NCBI GenBank assembly: GCA_012514775.1
Contig: JAAYZQ010000118.1
Location: 1 to 28,057 of the forward strand
Length of the DNA stretch: 28,057 nucleotides
DNA from: Anaerolineaceae bacterium
GTDB taxonomy: Bacteria; Chloroflexota; Anaerolineae; JAAYZQ01
Reading direction: 5' to 3'
Every line of letters begins with the position of its first letter. Position 1 is the first letter of the stretch. Under the pieces are notes generated by a model, which made no database searches, had not been told where the DNA came from, and saw nothing but the letters and a program-made list of their open reading frames with translations. Of the stretch, positions 21,389-28,057 are shown piece after piece. The position numbers and the translations under genes were made by a program.

Positions 21389-23056
21389 CTAGTGGCTCTC
21401 GATGTCGATGGGGTAGTAGAAGGCGACGTCAGTAGGCGGGAGATAGTAGTTCTTGACCCAGGGCTGCACCATGCGCTGCGTCTCCAGGTGCCAGAGCCAG
21501 ACGCGCTGGCAATCCTGCTCGATGCCGATCTGCTCGATCTGGTGGTACAGCTCGCAGCGCTCGTCCATGTCCGTCGTCACGGCCGCCCGGTCGATGAGCT
21601 CATCCACCTCGGGATTGACGTACATGTTCTTGGACTCTTCGGTCTCGGGCGCGGAGCGCCAGATGTAGGCGAAAAAGTTGTGGGGGTCGCCAAAGTCGGC
21701 CCACCAGCTCAGGTAGTAGCTGTCGGTCTGCCCCTTGTAGGCAATGTCCCAGAAGGCACTGCGCTCGACCATCTGTTGCTCCAGGGTGATTCCCACCTCG
21801 GCGAGCTGGGCGACGATGGCGTCCACGATCTCGGACTCGGAACGCTGCAGAACGGTCATGCTAAAGCCGTCCTCGAGGCCCGCTTCCTCCAGGAGGGCCC
21901 TGGCCTTATCCGGATCGTATTCGTAGGGCTCGATGTCGGGATTGTAGCAGGGCAGGCCCGGCGGCATCACGGTGCTGGCCAGCTGGCCGGTCTTGATGAT
22001 GGTGTCCAGGATTGCCTGGCGGTCGATGGCGTGGGCAATGGCCTTGCGCACGCGAACATCATCCAGGGGCGGCGAAAAGTTGTTGAGCTGGAAGTAATAC
22101 GTGTCCAGGGCCGGCACGCTGACGATCTGTTTGCTCAATTCGGGGTCGGCCATCAGGCGGTCAAGCTCGGCGCTGGGCACGCCATAGATGTCCAGTTCCT
22201 CGTTCTCGTATTTCAGAATGCCGGTGGCTTCGTCTTCAATGATGATGATCTCGACGACGTCCAGGGCCGGACGGCCCTCGTAATAGTCCTCGTTGGCTTC
22301 CAGGACCAGTTTTTCACCGCGGACCCAATCCTTGAGCTTGAAGGGGCCGGTGCCGGAGGGGTGGACCAGGTAATCGTCGCCCCACTTCTCGACCTCTTCT
22401 TTGCACAGGATGCCCAGCGATGGGGTCACCAGCTCGGCCAGGAAGGCGCCGTAGGGCTGGGTCAGGTTGAACTGGACGGTGTACTTGTCCAGGACGACGA
22501 TGCCGGGCACGTCGTCCGCGTTGCCTTCGAGCCGCGCGTCGACGCCGTCGATAAAGGCGCCGAACATGGCTGCCGGCGAAGCCATCGCCGGATCGTACAG
22601 GCGCTCGAAGGTGAACTTGACGTCGTCGGCCGTCAGCTCCTGGCCGGTGTGGAACTTGACGCCCTGGCGGAGGTGGAAGGTGTAGCTCAAGCCGTCATCC
22701 GACACGTCCCAGCTCTCGGCCAGGTCGGGATAGACGTCCAGGTCACCTTCGTAGCCCAGGCGCACCAGCGTGCTGTACACGCTGCGGGCCACGCCGTACA
22801 TGGCCAGGCTCATCTCGGCCTGGGGATCGACACCACTCAGGTCCTGGTCCAGAAGAGAACCGTCTCGGAGGACCTTGGGTTCGGATGGCTCTTCGGCAGC
22901 GGGTGCCTGGGTGGGTTCTTCAGCAGCGGCCGGGGCCTGGGTCGCCTCGGCCGGTGGGACCGCGGTGGGCTCGGGCGTCGGGGCCGGGCCGCAGCCGGCG
23001 AGCAGGGCAAAGGTCAACATCAGGGCCAACAACGCGTAAAGTGTCCTTGCTTTCAT
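21389..23056 (-). CDS. Peptide ABC transporter substrate-binding lipoprotein (SBP family 5)
   Basis: The product is 555 residues. The signal peptide ends in FALLAGC (Cys22), followed by an Ala/Pro/Thr/Glu linker. The SBP_bac_5 fold then begins. Markers are DLAESWDVSDDGLSYTFHLR, GVKFHTGQELTADDVKFTFE, HPSGTGPFKLKDWVRGEKL, DDVRVRKAIAHAIDRQAIL, DPDKARALLEEAG and YLSWWADFGDPHNFFA. It would capture oligopeptides or similar ligands outside the cell and deliver them to DppB/DppC. The ATG at 23056 has AAGGAGAGGGG just upstream. I found no convincing promoter in the 140-bp gap upstream, so it may share the NlpC/P60 transcript; a stray AAAGGAGG without a start codon lies there. Confidence 0.95.
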   Translation of the reverse strand: MKARTLYALLALMLTFALLAGCGPAPTPEPTAVPPAEATQAPAAAEEPTQAPAAEEPSEPKVLRDGSLLDQDLSGVDPQAEMSLAMYGVARSVYSTLVRLGYEGDLDVYPDLAESWDVSDDGLSYTFHLRQGVKFHTGQELTADDVKFTFERLYDPAMASPAAMFGAFIDGVDARLEGNADDVPGIVVLDKYTVQFNLTQPYGAFLAELVTPSLGILCKEEVEKWGDDYLVHPSGTGPFKLKDWVRGEKLVLEANEDYYEGRPALDVVEIIIIEDEATGILKYENEELDIYGVPSAELDRLMADPELSKQIVSVPALDTYYFQLNNFSPPLDDVRVRKAIAHAIDRQAILDTIIKTGQLASTVMPPGLPCYNPDIEPYEYDPDKARALLEEAGLEDGFSMTVLQRSESEIVDAIVAQLAEVGITLEQQMVERSAFWDIAYKGQTDSYYLSWWADFGDPHNFFAYIWRSAPETEESKNMYVNPEVDELIDRAAVTTDMDERCELYHQIEQIGIEQDCQRVWLWHLETQRMVQPWVKNYYLPPTDVAFYYPIDIESH

Positions 23057-23196
23057 TTTCCCCTCTCCTTGTAAAAGACTATCTGATGGACGCTCAACCG
23101 ATTCTGCCTGTGGCTATGGCTTGACCTCCTTTCCTTTGGTTCTCGGCTGTGCCATGCGGACCGGCCAGGAGGAAACTCCTGGCCGCCGGCGCGGCT

Positions 23197-24225
23197 TCAG
23201 GGCCGTCTCGCCCCCTGGAAGAGCTGTGTCCAGCGGGGTTCATCCAGGGACGAGATCTGCACGACGGGGCGAAGGTGCGTCGTGGCGTGGACGAACTGCC
23301 CGTCGTCGATATAGATGCCCACGTGCGTGATGCTGCTCTCACCGAAAAAGAGCAGATCGCCGGTCTGCAAGTCTTCTCTCGCGACGGATTGCAGGCCCGG
23401 CTGGCTGAACTGCATATCGGCGTCGCGCAGCAACTCCACGCCGTTGAGGTGGTAGGCGAGCTGGGCCAGGCCGGAGCAGTCGATGCCCCGCGCCGTGGTG
23501 CCGCCCCAGAGGTAGGGCACCCCCAGGAAGCGCGTGGCCAGATCCACGACGTCTTGCCCGGTGCCCCGCGGCCAGGGCGTTCCAGCCGGCAGGATCGTCA
23601 CGTCGCCCTTCTGGATCCAGCGCATGGCGCGGTCGGGGAGGACGACCCGCAGCCAGGTGTCTTCTTCGGCCTGCATCTCCAGGCGGGCGCCAAGGGGGGC
23701 GGTGTACACCGGGGGGTGGGCAGAGACGCTGGGCTGGAGGTAGACGAGCCCCAGCAGGCTGACCACTTCGGCCACCTGGCCCTCGGAGGCGTAGGGCGCC
23801 TCTCCCGCACCGTACCGGCGCACCGCCGAGGCTTCGATCCAGCCCTGGTACAGGTCGGGCAAGCGCACATAGTACCAGTCCTCGCGCGTCTCCCAGATGG
23901 CGACCTCCGTGCCGACGATGGCCTGGGTTACCATCTCCACGGCCTTGCTGGGCTCCCTGTAGACATTCGCTACGCCGACAGTCACAACTCCCTTGTCTTG
24001 CATCTCTTGCTCCGTTGTTTCGCTGGTTTCTACCACTTCGACCGTCGCGGTCGCTGCCGCCGCTACCGTCGCCGTTGGCACGTTAGTGGGCGGGGGTGCG
24101 GTGGGAGGCGGGGTCGGCTGCGCGCAGCCAGCCGCGGTCGCCAGAAGGGTCATCGTGGCCAGTGTGTGCAAGAGCCATCGCACCTGATGAGCCCTTGCCG
24201 TCGTTACCCGCTGTCTATAAGACAT
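23197..24225 (-). CDS. NlpC/P60 peptidoglycan endopeptidase lipoprotein with SH3-like repeats
   Basis: The product is about 342 residues. A lipoprotein signal peptide (LLHTLATMTLLATAAGC, Cys34) is followed by a Thr/Pro/Ala linker and two SH3b-like segments (GVANVYREPSKAVEMVTQAIVG onward, then APLGARLEMQAEEDTWLRVV). The C-terminal NlpC/P60 domain carries the catalytic triad: Cys250 in RGIDCSGLAQ, His301 in THVGIYI and His313 in FVHATTH. The DLATRFLGVPYLWGG entrance is typical. Such enzymes cut D-gamma-glutamyl-diaminopimelate-type bonds in murein stem peptides. The start is uncertain: ATGs at 24282 and 24225 and a GTG at 24183 are in frame, none with a strong ribosome site. It is transcribed from 24348-24376 towards the oligopeptide operon. 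Confidence 0.9.
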   Translation of the reverse strand: MSYRQRVTTARAHQVRWLLHTLATMTLLATAAGCAQPTPPPTAPPPTNVPTATVAAAATATVEVVETSETTEQEMQDKGVVTVGVANVYREPSKAVEMVTQAIVGTEVAIWETREDWYYVRLPDLYQGWIEASAVRRYGAGEAPYASEGQVAEVVSLLGLVYLQPSVSAHPPVYTAPLGARLEMQAEEDTWLRVVLPDRAMRWIQKGDVTILPAGTPWPRGTGQDVVDLATRFLGVPYLWGGTTARGIDCSGLAQLAYHLNGVELLRDADMQFSQPGLQSVAREDLQTGDLLFFGESSITHVGIYIDDGQFVHATTHLRPVVQISSLDEPRWTQLFQGARRP

Positions 24226-24347
24226 TGCTACGTGCCGATACGGGGAGAATTGCTTTTGCTCCCCCCAAGAATCACTCGCCATGGCCTGGTCGAGCCTGCT
24301 CCTGATCGCATCGTCATCGTCGCTTTCCCAGACTTGTTGACACCTAG

Positions 24348-24376
24348 AGTATAACCCACTTTCGACAGAGACGCAA
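24348..24376 (-). promoter_or_regulatory. Promoter of the NlpC/P60 gene
   Basis: On the minus strand TTGCGT (24371-24376) and TATACT (24348-24353) are separated by 17 nt. The leader would be about 115 nt to the ATG at 24225 and contains a GGGGAG/CTCCCC hairpin (24242-24264). Confidence 0.65.
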
Positions 24377-24414
24377 ATCTGCGAGCGTGCGCTTGGAAGG
24401 ACCTACAGGCAGCC

Positions 24415-24443
24415 TGGACAGACGGCCGCTTTCGGGCTAGAAT
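24415..24443 (+). promoter_or_regulatory. Promoter of the Nudix gene
   Basis: TGGACA (24415-24420) lies 17 nt before TAGAAT (24438-24443), giving a leader of about 40 nt. It is arranged back to back with the NlpC/P60 promoter 38 bp away. Confidence 0.6.
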
Positions 24444-24489
24444 AGAGACGAGGCCGGGCCGCACGACAGGCGGCAGCCAGGGAGGGAAC

Positions 24490-24936
24490 GTGAGCGAGCG
24501 AGAACGACCGATGCTGACGGTGGACGCCGTCCTGGTGGCGCCCCTGGGCGCGGGGCGCTGGCAGGTGCTCCTGATCGAGCGCGGCCGCCCGCCGTTTCAG
24601 GGAACGTGGGCGCTGCCCGGCGGCTACGTGGAGCCCCACGAGCCGCTGGAGGCGGCTGCGCGCCGCGAGCTGCGAGAGGAAACCGGCCTGGAGCCGCGAA
24701 GGTTGGAGCAGCTTCGGGCTTTTGGCGACCCGGGGCGCGATCCCCGGGGCTGGACGGTCAGCGTGGCCTACCTGGCCGTCGCCGGCCAGGAAGAGGCCAG
24801 GGGCATGCGGCCCGCCGCCGCGGACGACGCCGCCGGCGTCGCCTGGTTCGACCTGGACGATCTGCCGGAGCTTGCCTTCGACCACGCCGAGATCCTGGCA
24901 GTGGCCAGGGCCAGGCTGGCGGAAACCGGCGGCTAG
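24490..24936 (+). CDS. Nudix hydrolase
   Basis: The product is 148 residues. The complete Nudix box, GX5EX7REUXEEXGU, is present from Gly45 to Leu67 (Gly45, Glu51, Arg59-Glu60-Leu61, Glu63-Glu64, Gly66). Upstream, VDAVLVAPLGAG and VLLIERGRPPFQGTWALPGG are standard strands. Downstream, FGDPGRDPRGWTVSVAYLA and the acidic AWFDLDDLPELAFDHAEIL resemble ADP-ribose pyrophosphatase or NrtR-like Nudix proteins, but no DNA-binding domain follows. It would hydrolyse a nucleoside diphosphate linked to another group; the substrate is undetermined. The start is a GTG at 24490 preceded by GGGAGGG. The stop codon lies in the inverted repeat end of the 24933-25043 element. Confidence 0.93.
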   Translation: MSERERPMLTVDAVLVAPLGAGRWQVLLIERGRPPFQGTWALPGGYVEPHEPLEAAARRELREETGLEPRRLEQLRAFGDPGRDPRGWTVSVAYLAVAGQEEARGMRPAAADDAAGVAWFDLDDLPELAFDHAEILAVARARLAETGG

Positions 24937-25043
24937 CAGCCTGTCGGAAAGCCGTTCGTAGTGCGCGCTTCAGCGCGGTTCTTGGGCGATGAATCGCCCA
25001 CTACGAACCGACAAGCGCAAGCGCCTCTCCGACAACCTGCTAG
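24933..25043. mobile_element. 111-bp MITE-like element with nested inverted repeats
   Basis: The outer ends 24933-24948 and 25028-25043 are 16-bp inverted repeats (CTAGCAG and TGTCGGA blocks, two central mismatches). An inner perfect 10-bp pair, GTTCGTAGTG (24954-24963) with 24999-25008, encloses two hairpins: CGCGC/GCGCG (24964-24977) and GGGCGA/TCGCCC (24984-24999). There is no ORF. The CTAG in each outer end supplies the TAG stop codon of the flanking gene, Nudix on the plus strand and ATPase on the minus strand. The structure suggests a transposon-derived repeat that may also act as a bidirectional terminator. Confidence 0.6.
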
Positions 25044-27868
25044 GTGGCCCGCGCCACCTGATCCTTTTCGCTCATCCGGCGCAACACCCACTTGTTCACC
25101 TCGGCCGCCACGGAGGGCAGCAGGATGAGGGGCAGCATCTCGAGCCAGTCCGTGAGCGTCAGGAAGGTCGTCTCGAAGATGGGATCCAGGAACGGCACGT
25201 AGATGATGGCCATCAGAATGGCAAAGGAGGCCAGCACCGCCCACTGCATCCACTTGTTGGAGAACAGGCCGATGGCAAACACCGAGTAGCGCTCGGAGCG
25301 AGAGGTGTAGGCCCGCAAAAGCTCCGAGATGGACAGGGTGGCAAAGGCCATGGTGCGGGCGTGAGTTTCACCCCCCGGCATGCCCAGGCGGAAGGCGGTG
25401 AGCACCGCCGCGCTGATGGCCACGGTTTGCACGACGATGCCCACGATCATCTCGCGGTTGATGATGGGCTCGGTCACGGGCCGCGGCCGCTGCTGCATGA
25501 TGTCGGGATCGCCCTTTTCCATGCCCAGGGCGAGGGCCGGGGCGCCGTCGGTGAGCAGGTTCAGCACCAGGAGCTGGATGGCCACCAGGGGCAGGGGCCA
25601 CCCGGCGATCATGGCCACCAGAAGGATGGTGATCTCGGCCATGTTGCACGAGATCAGGTAATAGACAAACTTGCGGATGTTGGAGTAGATGATCCGCCCT
25701 TGCTCGATGGCCGAGACGATGCTGGCATAGTTGTCGTCGGTGAGGACCATGTCGGCTGTTTCCTTGGTGACGTCGGTGCCGGTGATGCCCATGGCCACGC
25801 CAATGCTGGCCCGTTTGAGCGCCGGGGCATCGTTGACACCGTCGCCTGTCATGGCCACGACGTGGCCCCATGACTTTAGCCCTTCGACGATCTTGACCTT
25901 GTGCTGCGGCGAGACGCGGGCATAGACCGCCACGTCCTGGACGACCCGCTCGAACTCGTCTTCTTCCATCTGGTCCAGCTCGGCGCCCGTCAAGCAGCCA
26001 TCCCCTTCCTGGAACAGGCCGATCTCTTTGGCGATGGCCATGGCCGTGTTCGGATAGTCGCCGGTGATCATCACCGTGTTGATGCCGGCCCGGCGCGCCA
26101 TGTCGATGGCGGGCTTGACCTCGGGGCGGGCAGGATCGATCATGCCCAGGAGGCCGATAAAGGTAAAGTCCTTCTCCCACTCTTCGGACTCGGGGTTCTC
26201 GGGCACCTCTTCCAGGGGTCGAAAGGTAACGCCCAGGACGCGGAGGGCGTTGGCCGCCAGCGATTCGTTCTCGTCCAGGATGTTGCGCCGCCGCTCATCG
26301 GTCAGGGGGCGGATGGTGCCATCCTCCAGCACGGTGTTGCACAGGCCCAGGACAATGTCGGGCGCGCCCTTCATGTAGGCCACGTAGTCGCCGTAGCGCG
26401 GGTCGGGATGGAAGGTCGTCATGCGCTTGCGCTCGGAGTCAAAAGGAATCTCGGCCAGGCGTGGGTACTCTTTCGACAAGGCGTCCTTCCAGTAGCCTGC
26501 CTTGGCGGCGGCCACGACAAAGGAGCCTTCCGTCGGATCGCCGGCGATGCGCCATTGCCCCGTGCCGTTCTCTTCGATCCGCTCCAGGCGGGCGTCGTTG
26601 CACAGCAGCCCGGCGCGCAGCAGCAGGCGCATGCCGGGGTAACCCTCCAGTCCCACCTGGTTCGATTCTTCCAGGAACTCGCCCTCGGGCTTGTAGCCCT
26701 CGCCGCTGATGGTCAGCAGAGTGCGGTCCACGTACATCTGGACGGCGGTCATCTCGTTCTGTGTCAGGGTGCCTGTCTTGTCGGAGCAGATGGCCGTGGC
26801 CGAGCCCAGCGTCTCCACGGCGGGCAGCTTGCGGATGAGGGCGTGGCGCCGGATCATCTCCTGCATGCCCAGGGCCAGGGAGATGGTGACCACTGCCGGC
26901 AATCCCTCGGGCACGGCGGCAATGGCCAGGCTGACCGCCACCATGAACATCTCGACAAGGGTGGGCACGGTCTCTTCCATGCCAAAGTAGGAGCCCGCGC
27001 CCTGGGCAAAGAGGACGCCCAGTTGCGTATCCCGCACGACGCCGATGATGCCCACCAGGGCGCAGATGACCAGGGTGGCGATGCCCAGGGTCTTGCCCAA
27101 CTGGTCCAGCTTGACCTGCAGGGGCGTCTGTTCCTCTTCGTAGGTTTGCAGCATCTCGGCAATCTTGCCGATCTCGGTGCCCATCCCCGTGGCGACGACT
27201 ACCCCGGTACCGCGGCCGTAGGTGAGCAGCGTGCTCATGAAGGCCATGTTGTCGCGGTCGCCCAGGCCGGCCTGGAGGGACAGCACCTCGCCGGCATCCT
27301 TGCCCACGGGCACCGATTCGCCCGTCAGCGACGCCTCCTCGATCCGCAGGTTAACACTTTCCACGAGGCGCACGTCGGCGGGCACAAAGTTGCCCGTCTC
27401 CAGGATCACCACGTCGCCGGGCACCAGCTCGGGCGATGTCACGGTGATCAGGTGACCGCCGCGCAGCACACGGGCGTTGGGGGCCGACATCTTCTTGAGG
27501 GCCGCCAGCGCCTCTTCCGCCCGTCCCTCCTGGACCACACCCAGGACGGCGTTGAGGATGACGATGGCCATGATGGCCCCGGCATCGACAAACTCGGTGG
27601 TGCTGCCCGTGCGGCTGAATTCGCGCCAGCCCACCAGGGCCGAAACGATGGCGGCAGCGAGGAGGATCAGAACGAGAAACTGGTTGAACTGATCCAGCAG
27701 CCTCCGCCAGAAGCCCCTTCGTGGCGCTTCCTGGAGCTCGTTGCGGCCGAACTCGGCCCGCCGCTGGCGAACCTGATCCTCGGACAGGCCCGTCTCGAGG
27801 TCCGTTTCGAGGGCGGCCGCCACGTCCGCAGTGCTCATCGCATGCCAGTCTTGCTTTAGGGAAACCAT
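25040..27868 (-). CDS. P-type Ca2+-transporting ATPase (P2A-like)
   Basis: The product is 942 residues. The cation ATPase N-domain ([22 protein letters not shown]) is followed by the A-domain TGES motif (182-185), the phosphorylation site DKTGTLT (Asp363), KGAPD (N-domain), TGDYP and [21 protein letters not shown]. Transport residues match SERCA-like pumps: Glu321 in [10 protein letters not shown] (helix M4), Asn742 and Glu745 in [11 protein letters not shown] (M5), and Asn770, Thr773 and Asp774 in [13 protein letters not shown] (M6). This predicts Ca2+ export rather than Na+/K+ exchange. The frame is open to 27952, but that start lies inside the promoter; the ATG at 27868 gives the normal MVSLKQDW start. 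AGGAG lies 13 nt upstream, which is unusually far. Complete and single. Confidence 0.95.
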   Translation of the reverse strand: MVSLKQDWHAMSTADVAAALETDLETGLSEDQVRQRRAEFGRNELQEAPRRGFWRRLLDQFNQFLVLILLAAAIVSALVGWREFSRTGSTTEFVDAGAIMAIVILNAVLGVVQEGRAEEALAALKKMSAPNARVLRGGHLITVTSPELVPGDVVILETGNFVPADVRLVESVNLRIEEASLTGESVPVGKDAGEVLSLQAGLGDRDNMAFMSTLLTYGRGTGVVVATGMGTEIGKIAEMLQTYEEEQTPLQVKLDQLGKTLGIATLVICALVGIIGVVRDTQLGVLFAQGAGSYFGMEETVPTLVEMFMVAVSLAIAAVPEGLPAVVTISLALGMQEMIRRHALIRKLPAVETLGSATAICSDKTGTLTQNEMTAVQMYVDRTLLTISGEGYKPEGEFLEESNQVGLEGYPGMRLLLRAGLLCNDARLERIEENGTGQWRIAGDPTEGSFVVAAAKAGYWKDALSKEYPRLAEIPFDSERKRMTTFHPDPRYGDYVAYMKGAPDIVLGLCNTVLEDGTIRPLTDERRRNILDENESLAANALRVLGVTFRPLEEVPENPESEEWEKDFTFIGLLGMIDPARPEVKPAIDMARRAGINTVMITGDYPNTAMAIAKEIGLFQEGDGCLTGAELDQMEEDEFERVVQDVAVYARVSPQHKVKIVEGLKSWGHVVAMTGDGVNDAPALKRASIGVAMGITGTDVTKETADMVLTDDNYASIVSAIEQGRIIYSNIRKFVYYLISCNMAEITILLVAMIAGWPLPLVAIQLLVLNLLTDGAPALALGMEKGDPDIMQQRPRPVTEPIINREMIVGIVVQTVAISAAVLTAFRLGMPGGETHARTMAFATLSISELLRAYTSRSERYSVFAIGLFSNKWMQWAVLASFAILMAIIYVPFLDPIFETTFLTLTDWLEMLPLILLPSVAAEVNKWVLRRMSEKDQVARAT

Positions 27869-27894
27869 TGTTTTGCCGCACTCCTCAGGAATAA

Positions 27895-27912
27895 CCGGGC
27901 TTCCATGCCCGG
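27895..27912 (-). other. Hairpin at the 5' end of the ATPase transcript
   Basis: CCGGGC and GCCCGG pair over 6 bp around a 6-nt loop, starting about 5 nt after the predicted transcription start (near 27917). It could protect the 5' end; no further structure is visible in the 49-nt leader. Confidence 0.35.
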
Positions 27913-27923
27913 CAAACCAGCGT

Positions 27924-27952
27924 ATTATACCAGCAGTCGCCACGCCGGGCAA
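27924..27952 (-). promoter_or_regulatory. Promoter of the Ca2+-ATPase gene
   Basis: On the minus strand TTGCCC (27947-27952) and a perfect TATAAT (27924-27929) are separated by 17 nt. The last 105 bases of the window upstream of it hold no gene or repeat that I can recognise. Confidence 0.7.
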
Positions 27953-28057
27953 TTTGACGCATTCTCGTCGCGAAGGTTGATGCAGAGTCGGTCCTGTTGC
28001 CCGGATCGCCGAGCGCCGGCCCGGCGTTTCTGTCTACAGGCAACTTGCCGAGCTGGC

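Noticed and set aside
23122..23134. Strong AAAGGAGG ribosome-site-like sequence on the minus strand
   Set aside because: No ATG, GTG or TTG follows at a usable distance and no conserved short peptide is encoded; probably chance or a leader remnant.
25901..27859. 652-residue plus-strand ORF opposite the Ca2+-ATPase
   Set aside because: A shadow; the minus-strand frame has the complete P-type ATPase motif set.
27869..27952. 28-residue N-terminal extension of the Ca2+-ATPase
   Set aside because: The upstream ATG lies within the -35 box of the promoter, so it would not be transcribed from there; the extension lacks family similarity.

Overview
The window is GC-rich, gene-dense bacterial DNA that reads most like an Anaerolineae-type member of the Chloroflexota. 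The clues are surface lipoproteins with long Thr/Pro linkers, a split glycine decarboxylase (gcvPA/gcvPB), a MoxR/DUF58/DUF4129 operon, and short folded intergenic repeats. This assignment is inference; there is no rRNA or other phylogenetic marker here. I see no tRNA, CRISPR array, transposase or phage gene.

Layout. (1) 1-1219, minus strand: two Thr/Pro-rich lipoproteins, the second cut by the window edge. (2) 1348-2109: a small folded repeat, then a GNAT acetyltransferase. (3) 2106-6096: moxR, a DUF58 gene and a multi-spanning DUF4129 membrane protein under a near-consensus promoter with a structured leader. (4) 6123-10713: a radical SAM protein of the biotin-synthase-like type (probably leaderless), then gcvH, gcvPA, gcvPB and a small zinc-ribbon membrane protein. 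A large hairpin separates gcvH from gcvPA, and GcvPB carries an unexpected Cys-rich acidic insert. (5) 10882-12856, minus: a DAO-family FAD oxidoreductase behind a CAP-domain lipoprotein with heptad repeats. (6) 13201-19298, plus: a glycogen-debranching-type glucosidase, a methyltransferase, a D-aminoacylase-like amidohydrolase without the usual HxH, and a D-aminopeptidase-like serine hydrolase. (7) 19460-24225, minus: an oligopeptide ABC importer (binding protein, DppB, DppC, no ATPases) preceded by an NlpC/P60 lipoprotein. (8) 24490-27868: a Nudix hydrolase convergent with a Ca2+-type P-ATPase, separated by a 111-bp inverted-repeat element whose ends supply both stop codons.

How genes may work together. 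The gcv genes encode glycine cleavage (H and P proteins; no T or L gene here), and the adjacent radical SAM protein could serve lipoylation of GcvH. The nearby FAD oxidase family oxidises sarcosine-like or glycine-like amines, but it lies in a convergent unit. Regions 6 and 7 together look suited to taking up and dismantling peptides, possibly those containing D-residues from cell walls. Ten good sigma-70-like promoters (TTGnnn, 17-nt spacer in nine of them, TATAAT-like -10) can be placed by eye and were used to choose starts.
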